From assembly GCF_902167145.1 (NCBI RefSeq), contig NC_050096.1, forward strand, positions 269,722,622 through 269,786,621: a DNA stretch of 64,000 bases, written 5' to 3'. This document shows, one piece after another, positions 11,597-22,176 of the stretch. Numbering within the stretch: position 1 is the stretch's first letter; each line of letters begins with the position of its first letter. A model generated the notes under the pieces. The model worked only from the letters and a program-made list of their open reading frames with translations, searched no databases and was not told the origin of the DNA. The position numbers were made by a program, and so were the translations under genes. The DNA comes from Zea mays (Eukaryota; Streptophyta; Magnoliopsida; Poales; Poaceae).

Positions 11597-11796
11597 TGAA
11601 AGGGAATTAGGCTTACACCTGGTCCCTAATTAATTTTGGTGGTTGAATTGCCCAACACAAACAATTGGACTAACTAAGTTTGCCCAAGTTTATAGATTAC
11701 ACAGGTGTAAAAGGTTCACACTCAGCCAATAAAAAGACCAAGTTTTGGATTCAACAAAGGAGCATAGTGGGAACCGAAGGCCCTCTGGTCTGAGAG

Positions 11797-12247
11797 CACC
11801 GGACTGTCCGGTGTACACCGGACAGTGTCCGGTGCACCAGAGGACTCCAGCTCAAACTCGCCACCTTCGGGAATTTCCAGAGGCGACTCCGCTATAATTC
11901 ACCGGACTGTCCGGTGTACACCGGACAGTGTCCGGTGCGCCAAGGAGGAGCGGCCTCAGGAACTCGCCAGCTTCGGGAAACTCCAACGGCTAGTCCGCTA
12001 TAATTCACCGGACTGTCCGGTGCGACTCCGGAGCAACGGCTATCTCCGCGCCAACGGCTCTCTGCCGCGCATTTAATGCGCGCTCTGCGAGCGCAGATGT
12101 CAGGCGCGCCCATTCCGGCACACCGGACAAGGAACAGTGCATGTCCGGTGTGCACCGGACACCCAGGCGGGCCCACAAGTCAGAAGCTCCAACGGTCAAA
12201 ATCCAACGGCAGTGATGACGTGGCAGGGGGCACCGGACTGTCCGGTG
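11797..12247. repeat. Palindrome array in E2 5' LTR
   Basis: Six copies of CACCGGAC(n)GTCCGGTG plus one split variant around 12121-12160. At two places where the 3' LTR has a tandem pair, this LTR has a single copy. Confidence 0.9.
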
Positions 12248-12295
12248 CGCCATCAAGCAGACAGCCTCCCAACGGCCACTTTTGGTGGTTGGGGC

Positions 12296-12303
12296 TATAA
12301 ATA
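12296..12303 (+). promoter_or_regulatory. TATA box of E2 5' LTR
   Basis: TATAAATA in the context GGGGCTATAAATACCC, downstream of the palindrome array. The copy in the 3' LTR is at 19709. Confidence 0.7.
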
Positions 12304-12870
12304 CCCCAACCACCCCACCATTCATTGCATCCAAGTTTTCCACTTCCCAACTACTACAAGAGCTCTAGCATTCAATTCTAGACACACCAAAGAGATCAAA
12401 TCCTCTCCAAATTCCACACAACGCCATAGCGACTAGAGAGAGTGATTTGCATTGTGTTCTTTCGAGCTCTTGCGCTTGGATTGCTTTCTTCTTTCTTGAT
12501 CCTTTCTTTGCAATCAAACTCACTTGTAATTGAGGCAAGAGACACCAAACTTGTGGTGGTCCTTGTGGGAACTTTGTGTTCCAAGTGATTGAGAAGAGAA
12601 AGCTCACTCGATCCGTGGATCGTTTGAGAGAGGGAAGGGTTGAAAGAGACCCGGCCTTTGTGGCCTCCTCAACGGGGAGTAGGTTTGCAAGAACCGAACC
12701 TCGGTAAAACAAATCCCCGTGTCTCACTTGCTTATTCGCTTGGGATTTGTTTTGCGCCTCTCTCGCGGACTCGTTTCTTTATTACTAACGCTAACCCCAG
12801 CTTGTAGTTGTGTTTATATTTGTAAATTTCAGTTTCGCCCTATTCACCCCCCCTCTAGGCGACTATCAAT

Positions 12871-12884
12871 TGGTATCAGAGGCC
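12871..12884 (+). other. Primer binding site of E2
   Basis: TGGTATCAGAGGCC, 2 bp after the LTR, matches initiator methionine tRNA over its first 11 bases. Confidence 0.85.
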
Positions 12885-12916
12885 GGTGCTTCATTAGAGC
12901 CTAACCGCTCGAAGTG

Positions 12917-15613
12917 ATGTCGGGAGATCACGCCAAGAAGGAGATAGAGACCGGCGAAAAGCCCACTACAAGCCAAGGGAGCACTTCATCGGAAGAGTCC
13001 CGCACCAAGAGGAGGGAGAAGAAAAAGATCTCCTCCAACAAAGGGAAGGAGAAGAAATCTTCTTCTCACCACAAAGAGAAGAAGGAAAAATCTTCTTCCC
13101 ACAAGCCGCATCGGAGTGGGGGCAAGCAAAAGAGGATGAGGAAAGTGGTCTACTACGAGACCGACACTTCATCAACATCGACCTCCGGCTCCGACGCGCC
13201 CTCCGTAACTTCTAAACGCCAAGAGCGTAAGAAGTTTAGTAAGATCCCCCTACACTACCCTCGCATTTCTAAACATGCACCTTTACTTTCCGTCCCATTA
13301 GGCAAACCACCAACTTTTGATGGTGAAGATTATGCTAGGTGGAGTGATTTAATGCGATTTCATCTAACCTCACTCCACAAAAGTATATGGGATGTTGTTG
13401 AGTTTGGTGCACAGGTACCGTCGGTAGGGGATAAGGACTATGATGAGGATGAGGTGGCCCAAATCGAGCACTTCAACTCTCAAGCGACAACGATACTCCT
13501 CGCCTCTTTAAGTAGAGAGGAGTATAACAAAGTGCAAGGGTTGAAGAGCGCCAAGGAAGTTTGGGATGTGCTCAAAACCGCGCACGAGGGAGATGAGCTC
13601 ACAAAGATCACCAAGCGGGAAACGATCGAGGGGGAGCTCGGTCGGTTCCGGCTTCGCAAAGGGGAAGAGCCACAACATATGTACAACCGGCTCAAGACCT
13701 TGGTGAACCAAGTGCGCAACCTCGGGAGCATAAAGTGGGACGACCACGAGGTGGTTAAGGTTATTCTAAGATCACTTATTTTCCTTAACCCTACTCAAGT
13801 TCAATTAATTCGTGGTAATTCTAGATATACTAAAATGACCCCCGAGGAAGTTATCGGGCATTTTGTAAGTTTTGAGTGCATGATCGAAGGCTCAAGAAAG
13901 ATCAACGAGCTTGACGAACCCACCACATCCGAAGCTCAACCCGTCGCATTCAAGGCGACGGAGGAAAAGAAGGAGGAGGCTACACCAAGTCGACAACCAA
14001 TAGACGCCTCCAAGCTCGACAATGAGGAGATGGCGCTCGTCATCAAGAGCTTTCGCCAAATCCTCAAACAAAGGAGGGGGAAAGACTACAAGTCCCGCTC
14101 CAAGAAAGTGTGCTACAAGTGTGGTAAGCCCGGTCATTTCATTGCTAATTGTCCTATTTCAAGTGACAGTGACCGAGGCGACGACAAGAAGGGGAGAAGA
14201 AAGGAGAAGAAAAGATACTACAAGAAGAAGGGCGGCGATGCCCATGTTTGTCGGGAGTGGGATTCCGACGAAAGCTCAAGCGACTCCTCCGACGACGAGG
14301 ACGCCGCCAACATCGCCGTCACCAAGGGACTTCTCTTCCCCAACGTCGGCCACAAGTGCCTCATGGCAAAGGACGGCAAACGGAAGAAGGTTAAATCTAA
14401 CTCCTCCACTAAATATGAGTCTTCTAGTGATGATAATGTTAGTGATGAGGAAGATAATTTGCGTTCCCTTTTTGCCAACCTTAACATAGCTCAAAAGGAA
14501 AAATTAAATGAATTGGTTAGTGCTATTCATGAAAAGGATGACCTTTTGGATTCCCAAGAGGACCTTCTTATTAAGGAAAATAAGAAGCATGTTAAGGTTA
14601 AAAAGGCTTATGCTCTTGAAATTGAAAAATGTGAAAAATTATCTAGTGAGCTAAGCACTTGCCGTGAGATGATTGACAACCTTAGGAATGAAAATGCTAG
14701 TTTAAATGCTAAGGTTGATTCTCATGGTTGCAATGTTTCAACTTCAAATCCTAGAGATAATAATGTTGATTTACTTGCTAGGATTGATGAGTTGAATGCT
14801 TCCCTAGCTAGCCTTAGAATTGAAAATGAAAAATTGCTTGCTAAGGCTAAAGATTTTGATGTTTGCAATACTACAATTTCCGACCTTAGAACTAAGAATG
14901 ACATGTTACATGCTAAGGTTGTAGAATTAAAATCTTGCAAACCCTCTACATCTATTGTTGAGCATGTATCTATTTGTACTAGATGTAAAGATGTAGATGT
15001 TAATGCTATTCATGATCATATGACTTTAATTAAACAACAAAATGATCATATAGCAAAACTAGATGCTAAAATTGCCGAGCACAACTTAGAAAATGAGAAA
15101 TTTAAATTTGCTCGTAGCATGCTTTATAATGGGAGACGCCCGGGCATCAAGGATGACATTGGCTTCCAAAGGGGAGACGATGTCAAACTTAGTGCCCCTC
15201 CTAAAAGATAGTCAAATTTTGTCAAGGGCAAGGCTCCCATGCCTCAAGATAACGAGGGTTACATTTTATACCCTGCCGATTATCCTGAGAGCAAAATTAG
15301 GAGAATTCATTCTAGGAAGTCTCACTCTGGCCCTAATCATGCTTTTATGTATAAGGGTAAGACATCTAGCTCTAGGCAACCAACCCGTGCTAAGTTGCCT
15401 AGAAAGAAAACTCCTAGTGCATCAAATGAGCATGACATTTCTTTTAAGACTTTTGATGCATCCTATGTTTTAACTAACAAATCCGGCAAAGTAGTTGCCA
15501 AATATGTTGGGGGCAAGCACAAGGGGTCAAAGACTTGTGTTTGGGTACCCAAAGTTCTTGTGTCTAATGCCAAAGGACCCAAAACCATTTGGGTACCTAA
15601 AGTCAAGAACTAA
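12917..15613 (+). pseudogene. E2 Gag with one in-frame stop
   Basis: Start at ATG 12917 (MSGDHAKKEIETGEK). The N-terminus is rich in Lys, Glu and Ser, followed by the UBN2-type gag domain (SVPLGKPPTFDGEDYARW). A CCHC knuckle CYKCGKPGHFIANC lies at residues 399-412, then an acidic/serine stretch and long coiled-coil-like repeats with regularly spaced Leu and Lys. TAG at 15209-15211 interrupts the frame where E3 has TTG (Leu). The same frame then continues to TAA 15611-15613 and ends in PKTIWVPKVKN, as in E3. Full length would be about 898 residues, matching E3. Confidence 0.9.
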
Positions 15614-15626
15614 ACTTGTTTTGTAG

Positions 15627-18206
15627 GTTTATGCATCCGGGGGCTCAAGTTGGATCATCGACAGCGGGTGCACAAACCACATGACAGGGGAGAAGAAGAT
15701 GTTCTCCTCCTATGAGAAAAACCAAGATCCCCAAAGAGCTATCACATTCGGGGATGGAAATCAAGGTTTGGTCAAAGGTTTGGGTAAAATTGCTATATCC
15801 CCTGACCATTCTATTTCCAATGTTTTTCTTGTAGACTCTTTAGATTACAATTTGCTTTCCGTTTCACAATTATGTCAAATGGGCTACAACTGTCTTTTCA
15901 CTGATGTAGGTGTCACTGTCTTTAGAAGAAGTGATGATTCAATAGCATTTAAGGGTGTGTTAGAGGGTCAGCTATACTTAGTAGATTTTGATAGAGCTGA
16001 ACTCGACACATGCTTAATTGCTAAGACTAACATGGGTTGGCTCTGGCACCGCCGACTAGCCCATGTTGGGATGAAGAATCTTCACAAGCTTCTAAAGGGA
16101 GAACACATTTTAGGATTAACAAATGTTCATTTTGAGAAAGACAGGATTTGTAGCGCATGCCAAGCAGGGAAGCAAGTTGGTGCTCATCATCCACACAAGA
16201 ACATCATGACGACTGACAGGCCACTTGAGCTACTCCACATGGACCTATTCGGCCCGATTGCTTACATAAGCATCGGCGGGAGTAAGTACTGTCTAGTTAT
16301 TGTGGATGATTATTCTCGCTTCACTTGGGTATTCTTTTTACAGGAAAAATCTCAAACCCAAGAGACCTTAAAGGGATTCTTGAGACGGGCTCAAAATGAG
16401 TTCGGCTTAAGGATCAAGAAAATAAGAAGCGACAACGGGACGGAGTTCAAGAATTCTCAAATTGAAGGCTTCCTTGAGGAGGAGGGCATCAAGCATGAGT
16501 TCTCTTCTCCCTACACGCCACAACAAAATGGTGTAGTAGAGAGGAAGAATCGAACTCTATTGGACATGGCAAGAACCATGCTTGATGAATACAAGACTTC
16601 GGATCGTTTTTGGGCGGAGGCGGTCAACACCGCGTGCTACGCCATCAACCGGTTGTATCTACACCGAATCCTCAAGAAGACATCATATGAACTCCTAACC
16701 GGTAAAAAGCCCAACATTTCATATTTTAGAGTCTTTGGTAGCAAATGCTTTATACTTGTTAAAAGAAGTAGAAAATCTAAATTTGCTCCTAAGACTGTAG
16801 AAGGCTTTTTACTAGGATATGATTCAAACACAAGGGCATATAGAGTCTTTAACAAGTCCTCGGGACTAGTTGAAGTTTCTTGTGACGTTGTGTTTGATGA
16901 GACTAACGGCTCTCAAGTAGAGCAAGTTGATCTTGATGAGATAGGTGAAGAAGAGGCTCCATGCATAGCGCTAAGGAACATGTCCATTGGGGATGTGTGT
17001 CCTAAGGAATCCGAAGAGCCTCCAAGAACACAAGATCAACCATCCTCCTCCACGCTAGCATCTCCACCAACCCAAAATGAGGATGAAGCTCAAGTTGATG
17101 AAGAAGAAGATCAATCAAATGAGCCACCTCAAGATGACGGCATAGATCAAGGGGGAGATGTAAATGATCAAGAAAAGGAGGATGAGCAAGAACCAAGGCC
17201 GCCACACCCAAGAGTCCACCAAGCAATTCAACGAGATCACCCCGTCGACACCATCCTCGGCGATATTCATAAGGGGGTAACTACTCGATCTCGTGTTGCA
17301 CATTTTTGTGAACATTACTCGTTTGTTTCCTCTATTGAGCCACACAAGGTAGAGGAAGCACTTCAAGATTCGGATTGGGTGGTGGCGATGCAAGAGGAGC
17401 TCAACAACTTCACTAGGAATGAGGTATGGCATTTAGTTCCACGTCCTAATCAAAATGTTGTAGGAACCAAATGGGTCTTCCGCAACAAGCAAGATGAGCA
17501 TGGTGTGGTGACAAGGAACAAAGCTCGACTTGTGGCCAAGGGATACTCCCAAGTCGAAGGTTTGGATTTCGGTGAAACCTATGCACCCGTAGCTAGGCTT
17601 GAGTCAATTCGCATATTATTGGCCTATGCTACTTACCATGGCTTTAAGCTTTATCAAATGGACGTGAAAAGTGCCTTCCTCAATGGACCAATCAAGGAAG
17701 AAGTCTATGTTGAGCAACCTCCCGGCTTTGAAGACAGTAAGTATCCTAACCATGTCTATAAGCTCTCTAAGGCGCTTTATGGGCTCAAGCAAGCCCCAAG
17801 AGCATGGTATGGATACCTTAGAGATTTTCTTATTGCAAATGGATTCAAAGTCGGAAAGGCCGATCCTACACTCTTTACTAAAACTCTTAAGAATGATTTG
17901 TTTGTATGCCAAATTTATGTTGATGATATTATATTTGGGTCTACTAATGAATCTACTTGTGAAGAGTTTAGTAGGATCATAACACAGAAATTCGAGATGT
18001 CTATGATGGGGGAGTTGAAGTATTTTCTAGGATTCCAAGTCAAGCAACTCCAAGAGGGCACCTTCTTAAGCCAAACCAAGTACACTCAAGATATTCTAAG
18101 CAAGTTTGGAATGAAGGATGCCAAGCCCATCAAGACACCCATGGGAACTAATGGGCATCTCGACCTCGACACGGGAGGTAAGTCCGTGGATCAAAAGGTA
18201 TATTGA
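15627..18206 (+). pseudogene. E2 Pol, truncated before RNase H
   Basis: Protease ([11 protein letters not shown]), GAG-pre-integrase ([16 protein letters not shown]), integrase ([30 protein letters not shown]) and reverse transcriptase ([19 protein letters not shown]) are all open. Immediately after DQKVY the sequence jumps to what in E3 is noncoding DNA beyond pol and meets TGA at 18204. The whole RNase H is absent. In frame, a TAG (15624-15626) sits directly before the first Pol codon, and the Gag stop is 11 bp upstream in another frame. Confidence 0.92.
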
Positions 18207-18971
18207 AAGGGAATTGGAGTCTTCGGCGAAGACAAAGGCTTCCACTCTGTAACTCATACTTCACCGTCACTCCAAGCATCTCTCCATCTTTAGGGGGAGA
18301 ATTCAAAAGCAAAAGGACTTTGTCTTTGGGGGAGAAAGTAAGAGCCCAAAGCAAAAGGACCGGACTTCGTCTTTGGTATAATCTTAACTCATTTATTTAT
18401 GACCAAAGGGGAAGAAAGCACTTCGAGGGCTCTAATGATTCCGTTTTTGGCGATTTATGCCAAAAAGGGGGAGAAATGAGCCCAAAGCAAAAGGACCGCA
18501 CTACCACCAAATTCAAAAACTTAAGTGTTGAATATTTTCAATTAGTATCCTATTGTGTTCGAAAGGGGGAGAAAGTAGTATTTCAAAATTATATATCAAA
18601 ACCCTCTTGAACACTAAGAGGAGGATCTCATTTAGGGGGAGTTTTGTTTAGTCAAAGGAAAAGCATTTGAAACAGGGGGAGAAAATTTCAAATCTTGAAA
18701 ATGCTTTGCAAAACTCTTATTCACTACCTTTGACTACTTGCAAAAGAACTTTGAAAAAGATTTACAAAAGAGTTTGCAAAAACAAAACATGTGGTGCAAA
18801 CATGGTCCAAAATGTTATATAAGAAAGAAACAATCCATGCATATCTTGTAAGTATTTATATTGGCTCAACTCCAAGCAACCTTTACACTTACATTATGCA
18901 AACTAGTTCGATTATGCACTTCTATTTTTGCTTTGGTTTGTGTTGGCATCAATCACCAAAAAGGGGGAGAT
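18207..18971 (+). other. E2 3' noncoding region and polypurine tract
   Basis: About 765 bp with repeated purine runs (AGGGGGAGA at several positions) and three related segments reading GAGCCCAAAGCAAAAGGACC. No protein is evident. The tract AAAAGGGGGAGAT before 18972 is the plus-strand primer. Confidence 0.8.
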
Positions 18972-20280
18972 TGAAAGGGAATTAGGCTTACACCTGGTCC
19001 CTAATTAATTTTGGTGGTTGAATTGCCCAACACAAACAATTGGACTAACTAAGTTTGCCCAAGTTTATAGATTACACAGGTGTAAAAGGTTCACACTCAG
19101 CCAATAAAAAGACCAAGTTTTGGATTCAACAAAGGAGCATAGTGGGAACCGAAGGCCCTCTGGTCTGAGAGCACCGGACTGTCCGGTGTACACCGGACAG
19201 TGTCCGGTGCACCAGAGGACTCCAGCTCAAACTCGCCACCTTCGGGAATTTCCAGAGGCGACTCCGCTATAATTCACCGGACTGTCCGGTGTACACCGGA
19301 CAGTGTCCGGTGCGCCAAGGAGGAGCGGCCTCAGGAACTCGCCAGCTTCGGGAAACTCCAACGGCTAGTCCGCTATAATTCACCGGACTGTCCGGTGTGC
19401 ACCGGACTGTCCGGTGCGACTCCGGAGCAACGGCTATCTCTGCGCCAACGGCTCTCTGTCGCGTATTTAATGCGCGCTCTGCGAGCGCAGATGTCAGGCG
19501 CGCCCATTCCGGCACACCGGACAAGGAACAGTGCATGTCCGGTGTGCACCGGACACCCAGGCGGGCCCACAAGTCAGAAGCTCCAACGGTCAAAATCCAA
19601 CGGCAGTGATGACGTGGCAGGGGGCACCGGACTGTCCGGTGTGCACCGGACTGTCCGGTGCGCCATCAAGCAGACAGCCTCCCAACGGCCACTTTTGGTG
19701 GTTGGGGCTATAAATACCCCAACCACCCCACCATTCATTGCATCCAAGTTTTCCACTTCCCAACTACTACAAGAGCTCTAGCATTCAATTCTAGACACAC
19801 CAAAGAGATCAAATCCTCTCCAAATTCCACACAACGCCATAGCGACTAGAGAGAGTGATTTGCATTGTGTTCTTTCGAGCTCTTGCGCTTGGATTGCTTT
19901 CTTCTTTCTTGATCCTTTCTTTGCAATCAAACTCACTTGTAATTGAGGCAAGAGACACCAAACTTGTGGTGGTCCTTGTGGGAACTTTGTGTTCCAAGTG
20001 ATTGAGAAGAGAAAGCTCACTCGATCCGTGGATCGTTTGAGAGAGGGAAGGGTTGAAAGAGACCCGGCCTTTGTGGCCTCCTCAACGGGGAGTAGGTTTG
20101 CAAGAACCGAACCTCGGTAAAACAAATCTCCGTGTCTCACTTGCTTATTCGCTTGGGATTTGTTTTGCGCCTCTCTCGCGGACTCGTTTCTTTATTACTA
20201 ACGCTAACCCCGGCTTGTAGTTGTGTTTATATTTGTAAATTTCAGTTTCGCCCTATTCACCCCCCTCTAGGCGACTATCA
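18972..20280 (+). repeat. 3' LTR of E2
   Basis: 1,309 bp with eight palindromes (19172-19660) and a TATA box at 19709. It is longer than the 5' LTR by two 19 bp palindrome units minus one C. Confidence 0.95.
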
Positions 20281-20449
20281 ACCTTATCAGTGCTCAGGCG
20301 ACTAGAGTCGACTAACCGACTTTAAAACCTTGATTCCAAGCTTTTTCAGTAAACGATTGTAAACGATATTTTCCAGTAAACGAGATTTTTCATTTCCGTT
20401 TTCTTCATGTCATTACATAGACCACATTTGCACAATTGCACACATATAA
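20281..20449. other. Host DNA between E2 and the split MITE
   Basis: Contains GACTAGAGTCGACTAACC and ACTTTAAAACCTTG (related to 43094-43139) and three AGTAAACGA-like motifs. The TAA at 20447-20449 is the target duplication of the following MITE. Confidence 0.5.
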
Positions 20450-20501
20450 GGCATTATTTGGATATTCACCTCAATCAACCTGTATTGAGGTGGACTGTAA
20501 T
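20450..20501 (+). mobile_element. Tourist-like MITE, left half (split by E4)
   Basis: Terminal sequence GGCATTATTTGGAT is inverted with ATCCAAACAAGGCC at 42992-43005 (12 of 14 match). Complementarity continues through the CACCTCAAT/ATTGAGGTG region. TAA flanks both outer ends (20447-20449, 43006-43008), the 3 bp target duplication typical of PIF/Harbinger MITEs. E4 entered near the middle of this MITE. Confidence 0.8.
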
Positions 20502-21030
20502 TGTCGGGGACCATAATTAGGGGTACCCCCAAGACTCCTAATCTCAGTTGGTAACCCCCATCAGCACAAAGCTGCAAAGGCCTGATGGGTGCAATTCAGG
20601 TCAAGGCTCCATCCACTCAAGGGACACGATCTCGCCTCGCCCGAGCCCAGCCTCGGGCAAAGATAGCCGACCCAGGAGGATTCACGTCTCGCCCGAGGGT
20701 CTCCTCAAGCAACGGGCACACCTTCGACTCCCCCGAGGCCCAGCTCGGGCAGGCTTCACGGAGAAGCAACCTTGGCCAGATCGCCACGCCAACCGACCGT
20801 ATTGCAGGAGCATTCAATGCAAGGATCGTCTGACACCTTATCCTGACGCGCGCTCCTCAGTCGACAGGGCCAAAGTGACCGCAGTCACTTCGCCGCTCCA
20901 CTGACCGACCTGACAGGAAAACAGCGTCGCCTGCCCTGCTCCGACTGTTGTGCCACCCGTCAGGGTGAGGCTGACAGCCGCCAAGTCCGGCCTCAGGCGC
21001 CATAGGAAGCTTCGCCTCGCCCGACCCTAG

Positions 21031-21470
21031 GGCTCGGACTCAACCTCGACTCCAGAAGACGGTCTCCGCCTCGCCCGACCCTAGGGCTCGGACTCAACCT
21101 TGACTTCGGACGACGGTCTCCGCCTCGCCCGACCCCAGGGCTCGGACTCAACCTCGACTCCGGAAGACGGTCTCCGCCTCGCCTGACCCCAGGGCTCGGA
21201 CTCAACCTCGACCTCGGACGACGGTCTCCGCCTCGCCCGACCCCAGGGCTCGGACTCAACCTCGACTCCGGACGACGGTCTCCGCCTCGCCCGACCCCAG
21301 GGCTCGGACTCAACCTCGACTCTGGAAGACGGTCTTCGCCTCGCCCGACCCCAGGGCTCGGACTCAGCCTCGACCTCGGACGATGGACTCCGCCTCGCCC
21401 GACCCCAGGGCTCAGACTCAGCCTCGACTTCGGAAGATGGTCTCCGCCTCGCCCGACCTCGGGCTCGGAC
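21031..21470. repeat. 54 bp tandem repeat in U3 of E4
   Basis: Eight units beginning GGCTCGGACTC at 21031, 21085, 21139, 21193, 21247, 21301, 21355 and 21409, plus a partial one at 21462. The spacing is exactly 54 bp. Units differ by a few substitutions. The 3' LTR retains only the first unit. Confidence 0.95.
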
Positions 21471-21832
21471 TGACCACGTCACAGGAGGGGCCATCATTAC
21501 CCTACCCCTAGCTAGCTCAGGCTACGGGGAACAAGACCGGCGTCCCATCTGGCTCGCCCCGGTAAAACAAGTAATGATGGCACCCCGCGTGTTCCATGAC
21601 GACGACGGTTCTCAGCCCCTTACGGAAGCAAGGAGACGTCAGCAAGGATCCGAAAGCTGTGCTCCTACAAGGCTCAAGCGCTCCTCCGACGGCCACGACA
21701 TCACATGAACAGGGCGTCAAAACCTCTCCGACAGCCACGTCGGCCTGTACATAGGACTCTGGCTTCCCTCTGCTAGACACGTTAGCACATTGCTACACCC
21801 CCCATTGTACACCTGGGCTTTCTCCTTACATC

Positions 21833-21840
21833 TATAAAAG
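21833..21840 (+). promoter_or_regulatory. TATA box of E4 5' LTR
   Basis: TATAAAAG about 280 bp before the LTR end. The 3' LTR lost this segment in its deletion. Confidence 0.75.
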
Positions 21841-22116
21841 GAAGGTCCAGGGCCCTCGTACGAGAAGGTGGCCGCACGGGAGAACGGGCCGACGCACAAG
21901 GCTCACGCTCTCTCTCTCTCTCTCTCTCTCCCTCGCGAACGCTTGTAACCCCCTACTGCAAGCGCATCCGCCCTGGGCGCAGGACAACACGAGGCCGTGG
22001 TTTCCCCTTACTGTTTTCCCCCTTGTGTTCCGTCTCGCGCCGACCCATCTAGGCTGGGACACGCAGCGACAATTTACTCATCGGTCCAGGGACCCCCCGG
22101 GGTCGAAACGCCGACA

Positions 22117-22134
22117 GTTGGCGCGCCAGGTAGG
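22117..22134 (+). other. Primer binding site of E4
   Basis: GTTGGCGCGCCAGGTAGG directly follows the LTR end. This position and sequence are typical of the element type. I did not identify the tRNA with confidence. Confidence 0.6.
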
Positions 22135-22176
22135 GTCCTGCTGCGTGTTGACGAATAGGTTCCCGTCAAGCTCCAG

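Larger units (their letters stand above)
11597..12868 (+). repeat. 5' LTR of E2
   Basis: 1,272 bp, TGAAAGGG...GACTATCA. It has six CACCGGAC palindromes in 11797-12247, a TATAAATA box at 12296, and an AT-rich leader with CT-rich tracts. The 3' LTR has two extra 19 bp palindrome units. Confidence 0.95.
11597..20280 (+). mobile_element. E2: Ty1/copia retrotransposon (Opie-like) with RNase H deletion
   Basis: 8,684 bp element flanked by the perfect target duplication ACCTT (11592-11596, 20281-20285). It has both LTRs, primer binding site, gag and most of pol. Pol stops at 18204 because RNase H and about 100 bp downstream are missing relative to E3. About five substitutions separate the LTRs by eye (for example near 12049, 12067 and 12717), plus two 19 bp palindrome-unit differences, so it is a recent insertion. 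Gag also has an in-frame TAG. It belongs to the same family as E3. Confidence 0.95.
20502..22116 (+). repeat. 5' LTR of E4
   Basis: 1,615 bp, TGTCGGGGACC...AACGCCGACA. It contains a 54 bp tandem repeat block, a TATAAAAG box at 21833, a CT microsatellite near 21906-21930, and the conserved GGGGTCGAAACGCCGACA end. Confidence 0.92.

Noticed and set aside
18200..18215. TGAAAGGGAATT at the E2 pol truncation point, resembling an LTR start
   Set aside because: The same sequence (near-identical) occurs in E3 noncoding DNA at about 31745-31755, so it is the deletion junction and not a nested LTR.
20993..21497. Repetitive arginine-rich ORFs (SEPWGRARRRPSSEVE type)
   Set aside because: Shadow of the 54 bp (18-codon) tandem repeat in the E4 LTR; not a repeat protein.
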